A stretch of 64,000 nucleotides of DNA from Triglochin maritima. Lineage: Eukaryota; Streptophyta; Magnoliopsida; Alismatales; Juncaginaceae. A model generated the notes under the pieces. It was not told where the DNA came from. It searched no databases and saw only the letters and a program-made list of their open reading frames with translations. Shown here one piece after another: positions 1-11,245 of the stretch. Both the position numbers and the translations under genes were made by a program. Every line of letters begins with the position of its first letter. The first letter of the stretch is position 1. The stretch is from the NCBI GenBank assembly GCA_963682175.1, contig OY821771.1, positions 39,452,201 through 39,516,200 on the forward strand, written 5' to 3'.

Positions 1-93
1 TTAGTTTTAAATTTCGCCGCATATCTTTGATCGATCAAACAAGTAGGTAATTAGTTAAAAGTGATTAGAATTGTAGACCATCACGATCCTACA
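1..93 (+). mobile_element. 3' end of a 5' LTR, copia-type (partial)
   Basis: The window opens in what looks like the end of a long terminal repeat: it finishes with ATCCTACA at 86-93, ends in CA as LTRs do, and is followed two bases later by a tRNA-Met-like primer site and then a gag reading frame. Its start is off the window, so LTR length and TSD cannot be checked. The last bases resemble the end of the solo LTR at 60799-62851, but I cannot say they are the same family. Confidence 0.55.
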
Positions 94-95
94 TT

Positions 96-109
96 TGGTA
101 TCAGTACCT
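96..109 (+). other. Primer-binding site for initiator tRNA-Met (retrotransposon)
   Basis: TGGTATCAGTACC begins two bases after the LTR end. The usual copia primer site, complementary to the 3' end of initiator tRNA-Met, reads TGGTATCAGAGC; nine bases match before the sequence drifts. Placement between LTR and gag supports the call. Confidence 0.6.
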
Positions 110-145
110 CATGAGTTAAATCACATACTTAATTGTATTTTTAGC

Positions 146-1629
146 ATGACTTCAACATCTATTCATGTAGAGGGATTGTGCACCACTAGATCATCTTTGC
201 TTAATGAGTCTAATTATGATTATTGGAAGAATATGATGAAAATTTTCTTAATTTCTAATGACATTAAGTATTAGATGTTTCTTCAAAATCCATACACACC
301 CCCAAATAAAGATGAATTAGATTCACTTACTAAGCCCAAAATGAAAGAAATTTAGATGAACTCAAAAATAATGAACATTCTATATTGTGGGCTTAATGAG
401 GGTAAATATAATAGGATTATGGGTTGTGAAAGTGCATATGAAATATGACATAGACTACAAATGCATCGTGGTGGTGATAGCAAAACTAAGGAAACCCGCA
501 TTAGTCTCCTCATGCATAAATATGAAATATTTTCTATGCAAATTGGTGAGAACATAAGCGACATGAACACTCGCTTCACCGATATTACTAACTCTTTTTT
601 GGTCATTGGAAGAAAAATCAATGAAGGAGAGATGACACGGAAGTTCCTCCGGTCATTTAGCATCGATTGGGAAGATAAAATCGTCGCAATTGAAGATACG
701 CATGATCTTTCCAAATTAAAGATGTAGGAACTCGTTGGAAACTTGATGGCGTATGAACTTCAAATCAACCATCGAAAGGAGAAGGAAGCTTTAAAGAACA
801 AACCATTCTTGTCATTACATGCAAATATTGAACAACCAAGGAGGAATGTAGAAGATGAGGACATTGAAGTCCTAGCCAAAGACTTCTTCAAATACCTCAA
901 GAATGATAATGGAGAAAAAAAATGAAAGAAGAGGTAGAAGATGTGAGAAAAGTGAAAAAGAAAAGGAGGAGAGCGAAAATGAGAGAAGAGAAAGGGAGAA
1001 GAAAAAGGAGAGAAGGGAAAGGAGAAGAGAAAAGGAGAAGAGAAGAGAAAGGAATGAGGAAGCTCACAATGCTACATGTGATGATTCTTCATCACCATCA
1101 TCATCATCTTCCTTGCAAAGTTGAAAAGATGTGGCTCATTCATGCTTCATGGCTATTGAAGATTATCAAAGTGAGGTAGACTCTAATTCTTGTTCCATTA
1201 GATCATGCTCAACTAAGTCTTATTATAGTGATATCTCAAATTTTACTGCAAATGATGAAACATATACATGATGAGCTTCAAAATGCATTCCATGACTTAG
1301 TTAAACAATACAAGATCATTTGTGATAAAAATAAGAATGCTAGAAAGCAAATCAAGGATCTCCAAAGCCAAATTGAATCAATCATGCATGAGAAGAATGA
1401 TGTGCTTGCTAAACTTGAAAATAATGCATCAACTCTTGATAATTTAAAAGCAACACATATAGATGTTGAACAATTAGATCTTCATGCCTGCAATGTGCAA
1501 TTAAGAAAAGATCTAGAAAAGTTCACAAATGGAACTAAGATGCTTAGTATGCTATTAGGAAGTCAAACGCAATCGTTGCAAAAACAGGATTTAGGATATA
1601 ATGATTCATATGTTAAAAACCGAGTGTAA
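146..1629 (+). pseudogene. Degenerate copia-type gag (UBN2-like) remnant
   Basis: A reading frame starting at 146 (MTSTSIHVEG, then NESNYDYWKNMMKIFL) matches the start of plant Ty1/copia gag polyproteins. It is broken by a stop at about 270, resumes at 461-727 with the gag core (RISLLMHKYEIFSMQIGE, FLRSFSIDWEDKIVAIED), continues at 743-925, then enters a GA-rich purine stretch (about 905-1065) coding only charged residues, and ends at 1228-1629 in a coiled-coil segment with the typical FTNGTKMLSMLLGSQ motif. Protease, integrase and reverse transcriptase do not follow; sequence related to a PMD element begins soon after. Several stops and frame changes mean it cannot make a full Gag. This is one dead, truncated element, not several genes. 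Confidence 0.8.
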
Positions 1630-1767
1630 TGAATCTGATCGCCTGTAGAGGTTAGCACAAAGCAATATATATGCAATGCAATATGTGTGTTACTCTACAT
1701 GATCACAATTAAGATTAAGTTGATTAAATCATCAAAACATAGATTAAGGCCAAAAAGCCAACAATAC

Positions 1768-2905
1768 CGAGTTCACATCAAGAGAACTCGACAGTGGTGA
1801 CGTCGAGTTCTATTGAAGAGTGCAAGTTCATTTAATTTTAGAACTCGACAATTTCATTTCATGTTTAAAAACCTTTTGACAACAAAGACAAACATTTAAA
1901 TTACAAAACATTCAACAACAAACACAAACCATTTCCAAGTAGAAAAATACAATAAATATCACCATTTTTCATTTCCTAATTTCCAACACACCAAAAAATC
2001 GAAGTACCAAAAAGTACAACAAACACAATCATCGAAGATTTTAAAATAGGAAACACAATTCAACCACAAACACAAACAACTACGATAAAATTAAAAAAAC
2101 ATCCACAATAACAAGTTTAACATTTTTAACATAAATAAAACCAAACTAACGTAATAACAACCAAATAAGTTTAATACAACTAAATATCTATCTTAAGTGA
2201 CCTCTCAATCTCTTCTTCTTTTTAGGACCAAATCTCTGAGCAAAGACAGGTACTTCAAGTGAACCATCGTCCCGCTCTTATCTGCCAAAATACTGCATAC
2301 CAACAGGAACAGAATAAAGGCTCTAGTGTGTCGTGTAACCGTCTCCTCGTCAGCATCAAAAGTCAACTGTTGAAACTTAGCTTGCAACCAACTCAGAGTT
2401 ACAGAACCCTTACGACCCAAGTCATCGGGGATCTGACCCAATAATTTCATGCAAACATCTGATCAAACGTACTCCTCAGACTCACTTAAAAAATTGAAAG
2501 TACTAAAAAGTTTTAAAAATTACCTTAATCAACTAAGAAACAAGAAATAAATAGTTTGACCTAAAAACCCAAAATCGAACCAAAACAGATTCCTAAACCA
2601 ACAAAAACACTACAATCATACCTAAAACAACAATGTATATCATCCTAATAAATAAATACAAGAAAACGGTGGAAAATGAAAAAAAATCGAAACCCTAACC
2701 TTAAAATCTCGAGAACTCGGTGTGGGGGAGAGGGGGCGTCAGGCTGGTTTTATAGCACGATGGAACTCGGTGTTTGTAACGCCTAGTTCTGCCTTTAGAA
2801 CTCGACATCTAGGATGCCGAGTTCAATTTAAGAAATTGTTCTCCTAACGTACCAACTGTCTCATGCACGATCTTAGTTGCTAGGAGAAAAGTTCAAATAA
2901 AACTC
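1768..2905 (-). mobile_element. PMD-bearing element with GAACTCGG palindromes (degenerate)
   Basis: GAACTCGAC/GTCGAGTTC palindromes lie at 1768-1855 and a longer set at 2705-2905. The latter is collinear, in the same orientation, with 56195-56430 of the Mutator-type element at 56021-56772: both have a TATA-like box beside GGGCGTC...GGCTG, paired AACTCGG..CGCC..AGTTC blocks, and the shared CTCATGCACGAT segment. Between the two sets is a plant-mobile-domain fragment read on the minus strand, with a possible promoter (TATAAAAC on the minus strand near 2745) upstream. I infer a PMD-carrying relative of the smaller 56-kb element. Its outer ends are not resolved; the right end abuts a hAT-like fragment at 2911. 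Confidence 0.55.
2205..2450 (-). pseudogene. Plant mobile domain (PMD) fragment
   Basis: The 81-residue minus-strand frame reads LSWLQAKFQQL, then DADEETVTRHTRAFILFLL and ADKSGTMVHLKYLSLLRDL. This matches the middle of the PMD domain of MAIN/MAIL1-type proteins and the many transposon-carried relatives, where the block reads roughly DADEETVxRYxRAYxLxL..DKSGxxVHLxYLPLLRDL. The frame ends in a basic stretch and a stop, and no further PMD sequence is joined to it. It belongs to a different PMD subfamily from the gene at 57525, whose equivalent block (TAYLFLLLGCILFVNKSG) is distinct. A non-functional piece is the likely reading. Confidence 0.75.
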
Positions 2906-2910
2906 GACAT

Positions 2911-3087
2911 CTATGGCTGTAAATGGGTATGATTTTACCCGCAACTCGCCCCGTCCCGCCTAACGCCGGTTACAGACAAAAAAATATTACCCGCCAACCT
3001 GCCACCCGCACAACCCGCATAATAAGCGAGGCGGGTTGCGGTTTTCTCGCAACCCGCCCCGCCTAACCCGCAACCCGCATAAGCCTT
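2911..3087 (-). mobile_element. hAT-like miniature element, same family as 44431-44581
   Basis: GGCTGTAAATGGGTATGATT, then TTACCCGCAACTCGCCCCG, is nearly identical to the reverse complement of the hAT-type element at 44431-44581, and the likeness continues through the GACAAAAAA..TACCCGCCAACC middle. The far end (CCCGCATAAGCC) lacks the full terminal repeat, and no 8-bp duplication could be matched, so this copy looks truncated or rearranged. Confidence 0.65.
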
Positions 3088-3139
3088 GTTTTGTTTGATT
3101 TTGTATTTTGTTTGTATTTGGCTTTGATTTGTTGTATTC

Positions 3140-3790
3140 GGTGTACCGAAGGGGTATCGGTCATCCGAATATAGTAATTATTAACTTATTAATTAATTAA
3201 TTTAACAATTATCTAAATTTATAATCAATTATTTTTTTAAAATAATAATAAAAATAATAAAAAATTACGGGCGTCCGACGGAGCCGCCCCAACGTAAGAG
3301 GGGGCGTCTGGCTAAGACGCCCCCCCAATGGGGGAGGCGTCTTACACAGACGCCTGTCCCAAGGGCATAGCGTCTGGGTAAAACGCCTACCCGATGGGTA
3401 AGGCGTCTGGGTAAAACGCCTCCCCCATGGGGGAGGCGTCTTAACCAGACGCCCCCTCCTACGTGGGGGCGGTTCCGTCGGACGCCCGTAATTTTTTTAT
3501 TATTTTTTTATTAAAAAAATTTTAGATATTTTACCAGATTCGAGTACACTGGGGCGTTCGTTGGTTCAATACTGACCTCCAAAACATTATTTTTTATGAT
3601 TATAAGAGGAATATGAAGAGAGATGTGTGATAGGAGGGTAAAATGTCGCGTTATAGCAGTAGAAATGAGAGAAAGGCAAAATGGTAATTTGAAGGGACGA
3701 TTTAAGTAATTTTGGGACGATGTTTAGCAATTCAGTTAGTTTATTTTGACAAAAAGATTTAAAAAATATATTATTTTGAAATTTTTTCCT
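3140..3790 (-). pseudogene. Copy of a PMD gene 5' region (promoter, exon 1, palindromic intron)
   Basis: Read on the minus strand, 3760-3530 aligns with 57375-57585 of the PMD gene: the promoter/leader shares TAAATCGTCC and CATTTTGC blocks, followed by an ATG (3587) and a 53-base first exon ending ATCTG before a GTAAAA donor (3534). The intact gene has a 54-base exon 1 ending ATCTG|GTAAAT. The one-base difference would shift the frame. Next comes a GC-rich intron with AGACGCC/GGCGTCT repeats, as in intron 1 of the intact gene. No matching exon 2 follows. This is a detached 5' piece of the same gene family. Confidence 0.7.
3261..3500. repeat. GC-rich 240-bp perfect-arm palindrome in PMD intron
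   Basis: The left arm (ATTACGGGCGTCCGACGGAG at 3264 onward) is repeated inverted at the right (ending CGTCGGACGCCCGTAAT at about 3492). The interior is made of alternating GGGGGAGGCGTCTT, AGACGCC and CGTCTGGGTAAAACGCC units. A single strand could fold into one long hairpin. The related intron 1 of the PMD gene (57625-57788) has the same AGACGCC/GGCGTCT units. Confidence 0.8.
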
Positions 3791-3856
3791 TGATTAAATC
3801 ACGTGAGACCTATCCCCCGAACTCCTCACTTCTATCCTTTACCGCAAGCCACCAAC

Positions 3857-6379
3857 ATGTCTTTCTCCACCACCTTCCACCTCCCCAAGCCCTTCCTCTC
3901 CTCGCCAACCCGCCTCCTCCGACTCACGCCGCGGGTGGCGTGGCCGGAGTGGGACGGATTTGTTGGGAAGCTCGAGGAGAAGGGGTTCCTTGTCGAGGAG
4001 GAGGAGGTGGAGGAGGAGGAGGGGTTGTTGAGTCCTAGTTACTACACTAAAGTTAAGGTCGCTTCTCTCGAGTTTGCGCGGCGGAGGCCGGACCTTCTTA
4101 GGTACGTTTTTATCGGTGTTTAGTTTGCTCGTTAGTTTGTGTTGGAAAAATAGTCTCACGTTGTTAAATACGAAAAGTATGCGGCACTCTAAAATAGAGT
4201 GAGATTCACTATCTAATACATAAACACTTGGGTTTTCTTTAGATAGTGAACAAACCAAATTTTTTAGTTCGATTGTTCGCTTGTGTTGGAGTGAAGAATA
4301 CTTTTTACATGATAATTTAGGGACATTCTCGTGGAATATATGAGCGTGGGTTATTTCTCCTAATGTAGGTTGGTTCTTTCTAGGATAGAAAACTTACACT
4401 TTGACGTGGCATCAGAGCCAATGGCTTAATGGTCTGCCTAGCACATGTACATGATTATGAATTTGTAAGTGGTTGATCTAGACAAATTTGGATAAAAGTT
4501 GATGCTCTGAATTTTTTAGTTGAGACCAGGTTGAATGTTCCTCAAATAACACATGAGAAGCAAGTTCAAGTTCGAAAACAATATAAAATTAGATGATGAT
4601 CCCTGTTTCTAAATGAAGAAGTTGTGTTATGACTGATTTGGAGAAAAATATCAGCTGATAGGAGCTCTACTATAAATTTATACACTCTAACTGGTTTTAG
4701 GTTAGTCAGAATTGTGTTAGAAGTTTAATTAGCCCTAGTTTAAATGATTAGAGTGAGGAAAGATAATGTTGAAATGTGCATAACAAACTCACTCTAGATA
4801 AATGAAATTTAGGTGCGCAAACCAAGTTCAAGAATTTCCTGCGAAATTGCTCAATCTCTAGAAATTTTCCTCCCAAAGGCTGCAAAATTTGGTGGTAATA
4901 TGTTTAGTTTTGTTACAATTCATTTTATGTGCAAAAAAGAACATGAAGATGAATGTCCATTGCCAAGTTCTGTGAATAATAAAAAGATCAATTTATGCAG
5001 GTTTTACTCGTGAAGTTCCATTCTGATATTCTACTTGATTCTCATGCCTCTACCACCAATCCGTTATTGCAGGTCACTTCCTGTGGAAGATATTAAAACC
5101 GTCGTTGAATGCGGGTGTCCTAATGTACTCCGAAAATCCGTCAATTCAGCGAAAAGATTAAGAGCTCACCTACAGCTCGATGAAGGAGATGTAAATTTCT
5201 CTTTACCAATTCTAAGTATCACAAAACCATCATCCTGTTTCAATGTTACTCATGTCTGAGTGGTGGCATATGCAGGTTTGCAGCGCTTGCGGTTTGAGAG
5301 AATCCTGTGATAGAGCTTATGTGGTGGCAAACAAAGATGAAGGCGCCCGCACGGTGGATCTCGTGCGGATATTGTTGCAATATGCAGTGGCTTCATTTTC
5401 TATCGATCAGGAACACAAGCAGACGGTAAACGTTTCAGTCGAAAAGTCTGCTCGGAAATTGCTATTGGAGCTTGCTAAGTTGAGTGACACTCCACCCGAT
5501 CCAGTTGTTGTGAAAGAAACAGTGAAGACCGTGAAGACACAGTTGAAAAAAGAGTCGCCCAAGGTTTCAAATGTTCAGGAAAATAAGTCACGCCAGAGTC
5601 CCGAAAAAAGAAAAGGAGATTGGAATTGTCCTGAGTGAGAATTTTTGCGATTACATGAAATATTTAGTGTCATTTTTTGGCCTAGTAAGCATGTTAACAA
5701 GCAAACATACTTTACATTGATGATTTAAGTTAAACATGTCTTTGCATGATTTCCACAATTTCGATGGTTTTATAGTTTGCATCTCTGTTGGCAATTCAAA
5801 ACCTTGTGTGAATTTGATACAGATGCAACTTCATGAATTACGCTCGGAACGTAAGCTGTCGACAATGCAAAGAAGATAAACCGAAAAGAGTTGGTTTCAT
5901 GAGCGTTGAAATGAAGAAAGGGGATTGGACTTGCTCAAAGTACCATTCTGTTATTTCACTTATTTTGATTCTTAAAAAACATGATTAATTGTTCTTCTCG
6001 ATGTTGAGAAATTCATTGGATTTGTCATCATTTTGTGGATCTTTCAGGTGTAAATTCCTCAACTTCGCTCGAAACACAGCTTGCAAGCAATGCCAGAAAT
6101 CACGACCAAAAGAGCAATTGGAACCCGGCGAATGGGAATGCCCCAAGTAAACAATGCTCCAACTTATTTCATATACATGTTTCTCTATTCAGAAATGTGT
6201 TTAACGAGTCTAACTTTTTGTCATTTGATTTCCGTAGATGCAACTTCTTGAATTTCAGGAGAAACAGGTCCTGCTTGAAGTGCAAAGGTGATCGACCGTA
6301 TGACGAATCAAACCAGCAGGAAGATGGGATTTGGAGGCGGCCAAAGTTATCTCCAGAAGCTGACGGAGTGTTAGTATGA
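3857..6379 (+). CDS. RanBP2-type zinc-finger protein, VAR3/OZ-like (organellar)
   Basis: Six exons: 3857-4101, 5073-5190, 5276-5634, 5823-5939, 6048-6146 and 6238-6379, all GT-AG with frame preserved, giving 359 residues. The N-terminus (MSFSTTFHLPKPFLSSPTRL) is rich in Ser, Thr and Arg and lacks acidic residues, as in plastid or mitochondrial transit peptides. Near residue 121 is the conserved CSACGLRESCDRAYV block. From about residue 236 come three RanBP2-type zinc fingers with spacing W-x-C-x2-C-x3-N-x6-C-x2-C (WNCPECNFMNYARNVSCRQC and two relatives), each split by an intron at the same place, just before the second Cys, a sign of exon-level duplication. In Arabidopsis, VAR3/OZ proteins act in chloroplast RNA editing, splicing and plastid development. 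It is shorter than VAR3 and closer in size to the smaller OZ relatives. The start is the first ATG, after CCAAC. The exact paralogue is not settled. Confidence 0.88.
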
Positions 6380-6603
6380 GAATCAGATATTTTTTTTCCG
6401 ATAGTGTTTTAGTAACTATGCGCACGGATGTGTTTCTGGAGACCACTTAAACTTTAAAGCATGCTCAGGAAGATAATTTTTGTACGCTATTTAAGTGTTG
6501 ATTTTCTTTAGTTGCTGCCATTCTATTCATTTTCAGAAACAGGTTTTGATAATCTATCCAAATACTATTAATGGTTTAGTTGTTGCCATGCTATTCATAT
6601 TTA

Positions 6604-6938
6604 GATCATCTTTAACAGGTCGTCCCCACCTGACGACCCCCGACCTGGTCGTCCGGGTCGTCACCTCCTCACCGGGTCATCGTGCATTGGCACACAAAAC
6701 AAGGTTTTTTTGTTTTGATTTTTTTTAAATTTAGTTGTTTTTTTTTTTGAAAAATACGTTTTCTATTTTTTAAAGAATTTTTTCAAAGATCGACCCAAAA
6801 TGACGTGAATGAGAGAGATGAGTTGTGGTTAAGAGGTGAATAGTATAGGAAAGAGAATAAAATGGGTTGAGAAAAAGAAAACTGATTTAGAATAGAGAAT
6901 TCATGATCAGATTGTCCAGGTCATAGTTACGGATGGTC
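6604..6938. mobile_element. PIF/Harbinger-type MITE, copy 1
   Basis: The left end GATCATCTTTAACAG and the inverted right end GACCATCCGTAACT form terminal repeats, flanked on both sides by TTA (6601-6603, 6939-6941), the target duplication of PIF/Harbinger elements. Two other family members lie at 33875 and 45076. There is no coding capacity. Confidence 0.8.
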
Positions 6939-6941
6939 TTA

Positions 6942-7627
6942 CAAACAGATTTTGCCAATCTATCTGAACATTATTTTGTTTTTAAATAGCTCTTAAGTTG
7001 CCGTGTTTCATAGGGTCATCAGTTTTGCTAATGCACATATGATGACTGAAACAATTGGGCAAAGTAAATGAGCAATTGGAAATTAGTTTTCTGCCAACAA
7101 CGAAAAGGCAGGTATTGGATCAAAGGCATCACCTAATGTAACTGACAAATACAATCTTCATATTCAGCATGTTCGGACACTTTTTTGTACACCTTGAGGT
7201 TGAGTACCAGTTAGGCAGTAGAGGCTATTGCAATGACGGGAAGCGATCGCCAATTGGGTTGATTAGTTCTACCGTCAAGAAGTTCTATACTTCTATTACT
7301 GAGAAGTTGGATAGACAAGGAACCATCATCTTATGAAGGCCACAATCCAGGAAACCTTTGACCACAAACCAGAAGACAAACTCACACAGAATCTAGATAA
7401 CAATAGTAGAGATGGAAAATAATTACTTGCAATTGAAGTCAAAATTTCCAATCTTTTTACCGATGAGAGCTCTCGAACATAAAAAATAAAGAAAAACTAC
7501 TTGAATGAAATTTTCAGAACATAAATAACCTCTCAAAAAAATGAAACGGTCATTTTAGTAGTGGTCCGTTTTCTAAACCATGTTTGCACGAGAAAGCTGT
7601 GAGATGAGACTGCAGGTCAATGCATGA
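6942..7627. other. Intergenic, nothing recognised
   Basis: AT-rich sequence between the copy-1 MITE and the S20 stop codon. The last part is probably the 3' untranslated region of the ribosomal protein gene on the minus strand. I see no reading frame or repeat worth calling. Confidence 0.5.
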
Positions 7628-9159
<1,532 letters not shown>

Positions 9160-9227
9160 CCTGGAGATCTACGACGGCAGGTGGCGGCAGCGGCGGTAAT
9201 TGATCTTCTTCTTCGGGAGTTGGGAGG

Positions 9228-9250
9228 TTAGGGTTTCGTCGTTAGGGTTT
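9228..9250 (-). promoter_or_regulatory. Paired telo-boxes of the S20 promoter
   Basis: AAACCCTAA occurs twice on the minus strand (9236-9228 and 9250-9242), five bases apart, 70-90 bases upstream of the S20 start. Telo-boxes near the start site are characteristic of plant translation-machinery genes and coordinate their expression in dividing cells. Confidence 0.75.
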
Positions 9251-9389
9251 TATGGGTTGGGATTTTGGGAAATGAGACCTTTGGATTTGTGGGTTTGTGA
9301 ATGGCTCCTTGGTTTATTTGGTATTATTTTTTATTCCAAATCAAGATTGAGTCAAACCGAATTGGAATGCTATCCGTTGTAGTTCTTAG

Positions 9390-9695
9390 TAGGGGTGAGC
9401 TTCGATCCCGGACCGGACCAGACCGGACCGAACCGGACCGGACCGGACCGAAATCCGAATTTTCGGGAAGTCCGGACCGAAGACCGGACCGAATAGGTTC
9501 GGTCCGGTCCGGTCCGGGTCGGTCCAAAATCTGGATTTTCCCCTTAAATTTTCGGTCTGGTCCGGACCGAAGACCGAATTTCCAAAATTTTGTGGACCGA
9601 AGACCGGACCGAAAAAATTCGGTCCGGTTCGGTCCGGACCGAAAAATTCGGTTCAGTCTTGGTGTCCGGACCGAACCGGATTTTGCTTACCCCTG
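9390..9695. mobile_element. hAT-type MITE, GGTCCGGACC-rich family, copy 1
   Basis: Begins TAGGGGTGAGC and ends GCTTACCCCTG, which are inverted copies. It is flanked by a perfect 8-bp duplication GTTCTTAG (9382-9389 and 9696-9703), as for hAT elements. The interior is built from GGTCCGGACC/CCGGACCGAA motifs, which accounts for the long Arg/Pro/Asp-rich reading frames crossing it; these are not genes. A relative lies at 17558. Confidence 0.9.
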
Positions 9696-9703
9696 GTTCT
9701 TAG

Positions 9704-11240
9704 TCCGATATAGTGCTTTATTGTTTTACTTGTGGGCTTGTTTAGATTCCGTTCGGTACAAACCAGGTGAAAAATCACACTGGACGAAAACAATAACATG
9801 AGTGCATGTATATGTTACCGACTTTAGGTTTTTGTCTCAACATCTTATGACTTATCACACATTTTAGTATCAATGCACGTCCATACAACATAATAAATTA
9901 ATAAGAGAATAATTATCCGTTAGACAAGCTGACATAGCACTACAAAATACTATTAGAAGGAACAATTATATTACATCTTAACAAAAAATGTAAGATATTG
10001 TTCCTAATATGAAATGCATATTTTGAAGTTTTGATATTTTCCCATTTCAATTCTATTATAAGAAGCTTGCGAAAACCGAAGTTTTAGGATAACAAACTTG
10101 ATGATAATGGCGGCGGACCAAGAGATCCAAGAGTTCTGTGGCTTCCATGATTTGTGAGTTAAATGGAACCCTATTAGGAAATATAATGGGCCCAAATATA
10201 ATTGAACATGCAACTGCTTGACAACGTAGATTTATTTATATCTAAAAACTTTCTCAGCCCCAAAGGCCCTGAGAATCTCTTAAACACTATTCCATCTTTG
10301 ATATTATTATTATTAACTTAAACTGATACATGATTAACATAAGCATTCAAAATATGGCAGCGTAGCAGCGCCGGCATCACCACGTCGTCTGGAATTATAA
10401 AGGAAGGAAAATGGTTGGGGCGTCCATCTTATGCCGTCCTTGTTGTTCATCATCCCCACTTTTTCTTTCTTTTTTGCATTGCCCTTTGTGTTGGCATTGA
10501 ATCAAGAGTTGTTATTAATTATGTCTTTAACTTATCATAATGATTTTTTTTCTTGTTTAATGTTACCTTTATTGCTTCTTGTGTCGTGTGGTACCCATGC
10601 AAAATTTTCAAATTCTTAATCTCCTCACTCCACATCTCTCTCCTCACATCCTCCATCAATATCAATGTTTGGACTTAATATTCATCTCAATTAAGTTTCA
10701 GTTCCTCGTAATATTAATCAATATACCATTTTAAATCAAGAATTTGAGATCTCAGCGTTTCAGTCGATTTATTATACCAACAACAACAACGAAAAAGTAA
10801 TCTTCAATTTTCTGGTTTTAACTATCATTTATTTAAGTTAAGTTAAATTTTCAATCAACATTTAAGTTAACCACTTACCCAAATTCACGTTTGATTACCA
10901 AAAATGGGAGTTATCAATTTATCGGCATTTTGACCATTTTGATCTATTCTGTTTAACTTTCTTGATTTATCTTATTCAAATATCAGTTTTATGATAACAT
11001 GATACGGTCTTTTTTTTTGGAACATTTATTTTATCATATGTCTGATAAAACTATGATTTCAATATCTTTTTCCCCTACTGCCACATGGTGTTCCAGTAAC
11101 ATTACTCAATGATAATTCAAGAATTTGAATTTTCAGCTAGCCAATTTCAGGTATTGGCTTCTTGATATTAATTTTAAATAGTAGAAGTTCCATTTTCTTG
11201 ATCTTTGGATCAATGCCCTCTTCGAGTATGATTCACCACG
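9704..11240. other. Intergenic, nothing recognised
   Basis: AT-rich sequence without supported genes. A 62-residue hydrophobic frame at 10431-10619 has no family features and is not called. Confidence 0.5.
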
Positions 11241-11245
11241 TTAAC

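Noticed and set aside
922..1179. Lys/Arg/Glu-rich small protein frames
   Set aside because: They arise from a GA-rich purine tract inside the degenerate copia gag and appear in two overlapping frames, so they are not evidence of a gene.
9301..9801. 166-residue frame with Arg-Pro-Asp-Arg repeats
   Set aside because: It runs across the hAT element at 9390-9695; the repeats are the GGTCCGGACC motif read as codons.
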